The notes beneath the pieces were generated by a model. It was not told the origin of the DNA. It did not search any database and was given only the letters and a program-made list of their open reading frames with translations. DNA of 5,443 nt from Treponema sp. (GTDB lineage: Bacteria > Spirochaetota > Spirochaetia > Treponematales > Breznakiellaceae): positions 1 to 5,443 of the forward strand of contig JAISFT010000216.1 in NCBI GenBank assembly GCA_031263435.1, read 5' to 3'. The translations under genes and the position numbers were made by a program. The first letter of the stretch is position 1, and each line of letters starts with the position of its first letter. Shown here piece after piece: positions 5,155 to 5,443 of this stretch.

Positions 5155-5443
5155 ATGAAATATAAAACAAAAGTCCTGGTCGAGCGCCTGATACCGGTAT
5201 TCGAAAAATGGCCGGGGGTGGAATGCGTTTCCCTGAACGAGGCGGCCCTGCCCGATACCCTGGATCCCTATTTTGCCCTGATCCTGGATGTGTTCCACGA
5301 CGGCGCCATTCCGGGGCCGGAGGAAAGGCACGCCCAGTACGGGGAGGATATTGCGGCTTTCGAGGCCACGAACCAGGAGAAAAAGGACCGGTTTCTGGCG
5401 GGGGATCTGCCGGTGCGTATCGAATACAAATCCACCGCCCAGA
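5155..5443 (+). CDS. Conserved-looking cytoplasmic protein, N-terminal part, possibly nucleotidyltransferase-like
   Basis: The first 96 codons of a gene cut by the window edge. The ATG at 5155 has GGAAGGA eight bases upstream and a consensus -10 before it. The protein starts MKYKTKVLVERLIPVFEKWP with no signal peptide or membrane segment. It continues with GVECVSLNEAALPDTLDPYF, then ALILDVFHDGAIPGPEERHA, and later KKDRFLAGDLPVRIEYK. The short strand GVECVSL followed by DPYFALILDVF is loosely like the core of a nucleotidyltransferase fold (strand, loop, acidic-hydrophobic strand), but the usual glycine-serine motif is missing. I do not recognise the family with confidence; a DUF4037-like protein is one possibility. 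It is divergent from the GC-rich gene, sharing a 92-base spacer, with no evident link to the importer. Confidence 0.8.
   Translation, partial: MKYKTKVLVERLIPVFEKWPGVECVSLNEAALPDTLDPYFALILDVFHDGAIPGPEERHAQYGEDIAAFEATNQEKKDRFLAGDLPVRIEYKSTAQ

Noticed and set aside
5122..5331. Minus-strand ORF over the start of the last gene
   Set aside because: It is antisense to a gene with a good promoter, ribosome site and protein-like composition.
1..5443. tRNA, rRNA, CRISPR array, insertion sequence or attachment site
   Set aside because: On reading both strands I saw no cloverleaf with a conserved T-loop, no regularly spaced repeats, no transposase or integrase motifs, and no terminal inverted repeats with target duplications.

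Overview
The window looks like a piece of a spirochaete chromosome, most probably a gut Treponema. The indications are the style of the LplB/LplC-type sugar permeases and their binding protein, a long homopolymeric G tract of the kind known in treponemes, moderate GC in most genes (hand counts of 47-55 % in sampled 60-base lines), and an adjoining orphan response regulator. The organism is inferred from protein style, not from a marker gene.

Layout. (1) 1-200: a homopolymer-rich stretch downstream of the leftward response regulator. It holds a short, previously unlisted membrane-type ORF (53-196, minus) starting just past the regulator's stop and interrupted by a run of 23 G, then a weak leftward terminator. 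(2) 201-881, minus: a NarL/LuxR-family response regulator. (3) 882-1044: a divergent control region with two near-adjacent perfect dyads (962-977 and 991-1007) and an extended -10 promoter firing rightwards. (4) 1045-1986, 1998-2918 and 2972-4372, plus: two ABC-transporter permeases (LplB-like, LplC-like) and a solute-binding protein with a DUF3502-like C-terminus, closed by a clear rho-independent terminator at 4404-4436. (5) 4445-5062, minus: a very GC-rich 205-residue protein that resembles the 2H phosphoesterase / 2'-5' RNA ligase fold but lacks the catalytic histidines. (6) 5155-5443, plus: the first 96 codons of a conserved-looking cytoplasmic protein cut by the window edge.

How it works together. 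The permeases and binding protein form a CUT1-type importer, probably for an oligosaccharide. The ATPase is not here and is presumably shared and encoded elsewhere. The response regulator is divergent from the importer, and a 16-bp perfect palindrome lies about 42.5 bp upstream of the predicted importer start site, the usual position for an activator that replaces a poor -35 box. The simplest reading is that this regulator activates the importer operon. No sensor kinase is in view; the short membrane ORF next to the regulator does not encode one as it stands.

The most interesting points are the G23 tract in a translated frame (possible phase-variable switch, decayed gene, or sequencing artefact), the dyad/promoter geometry, the missing Shine-Dalgarno sequences on both divergent genes, the hairpin between the permeases and the binding protein, and the degenerate 2H-like protein in an island of high GC.
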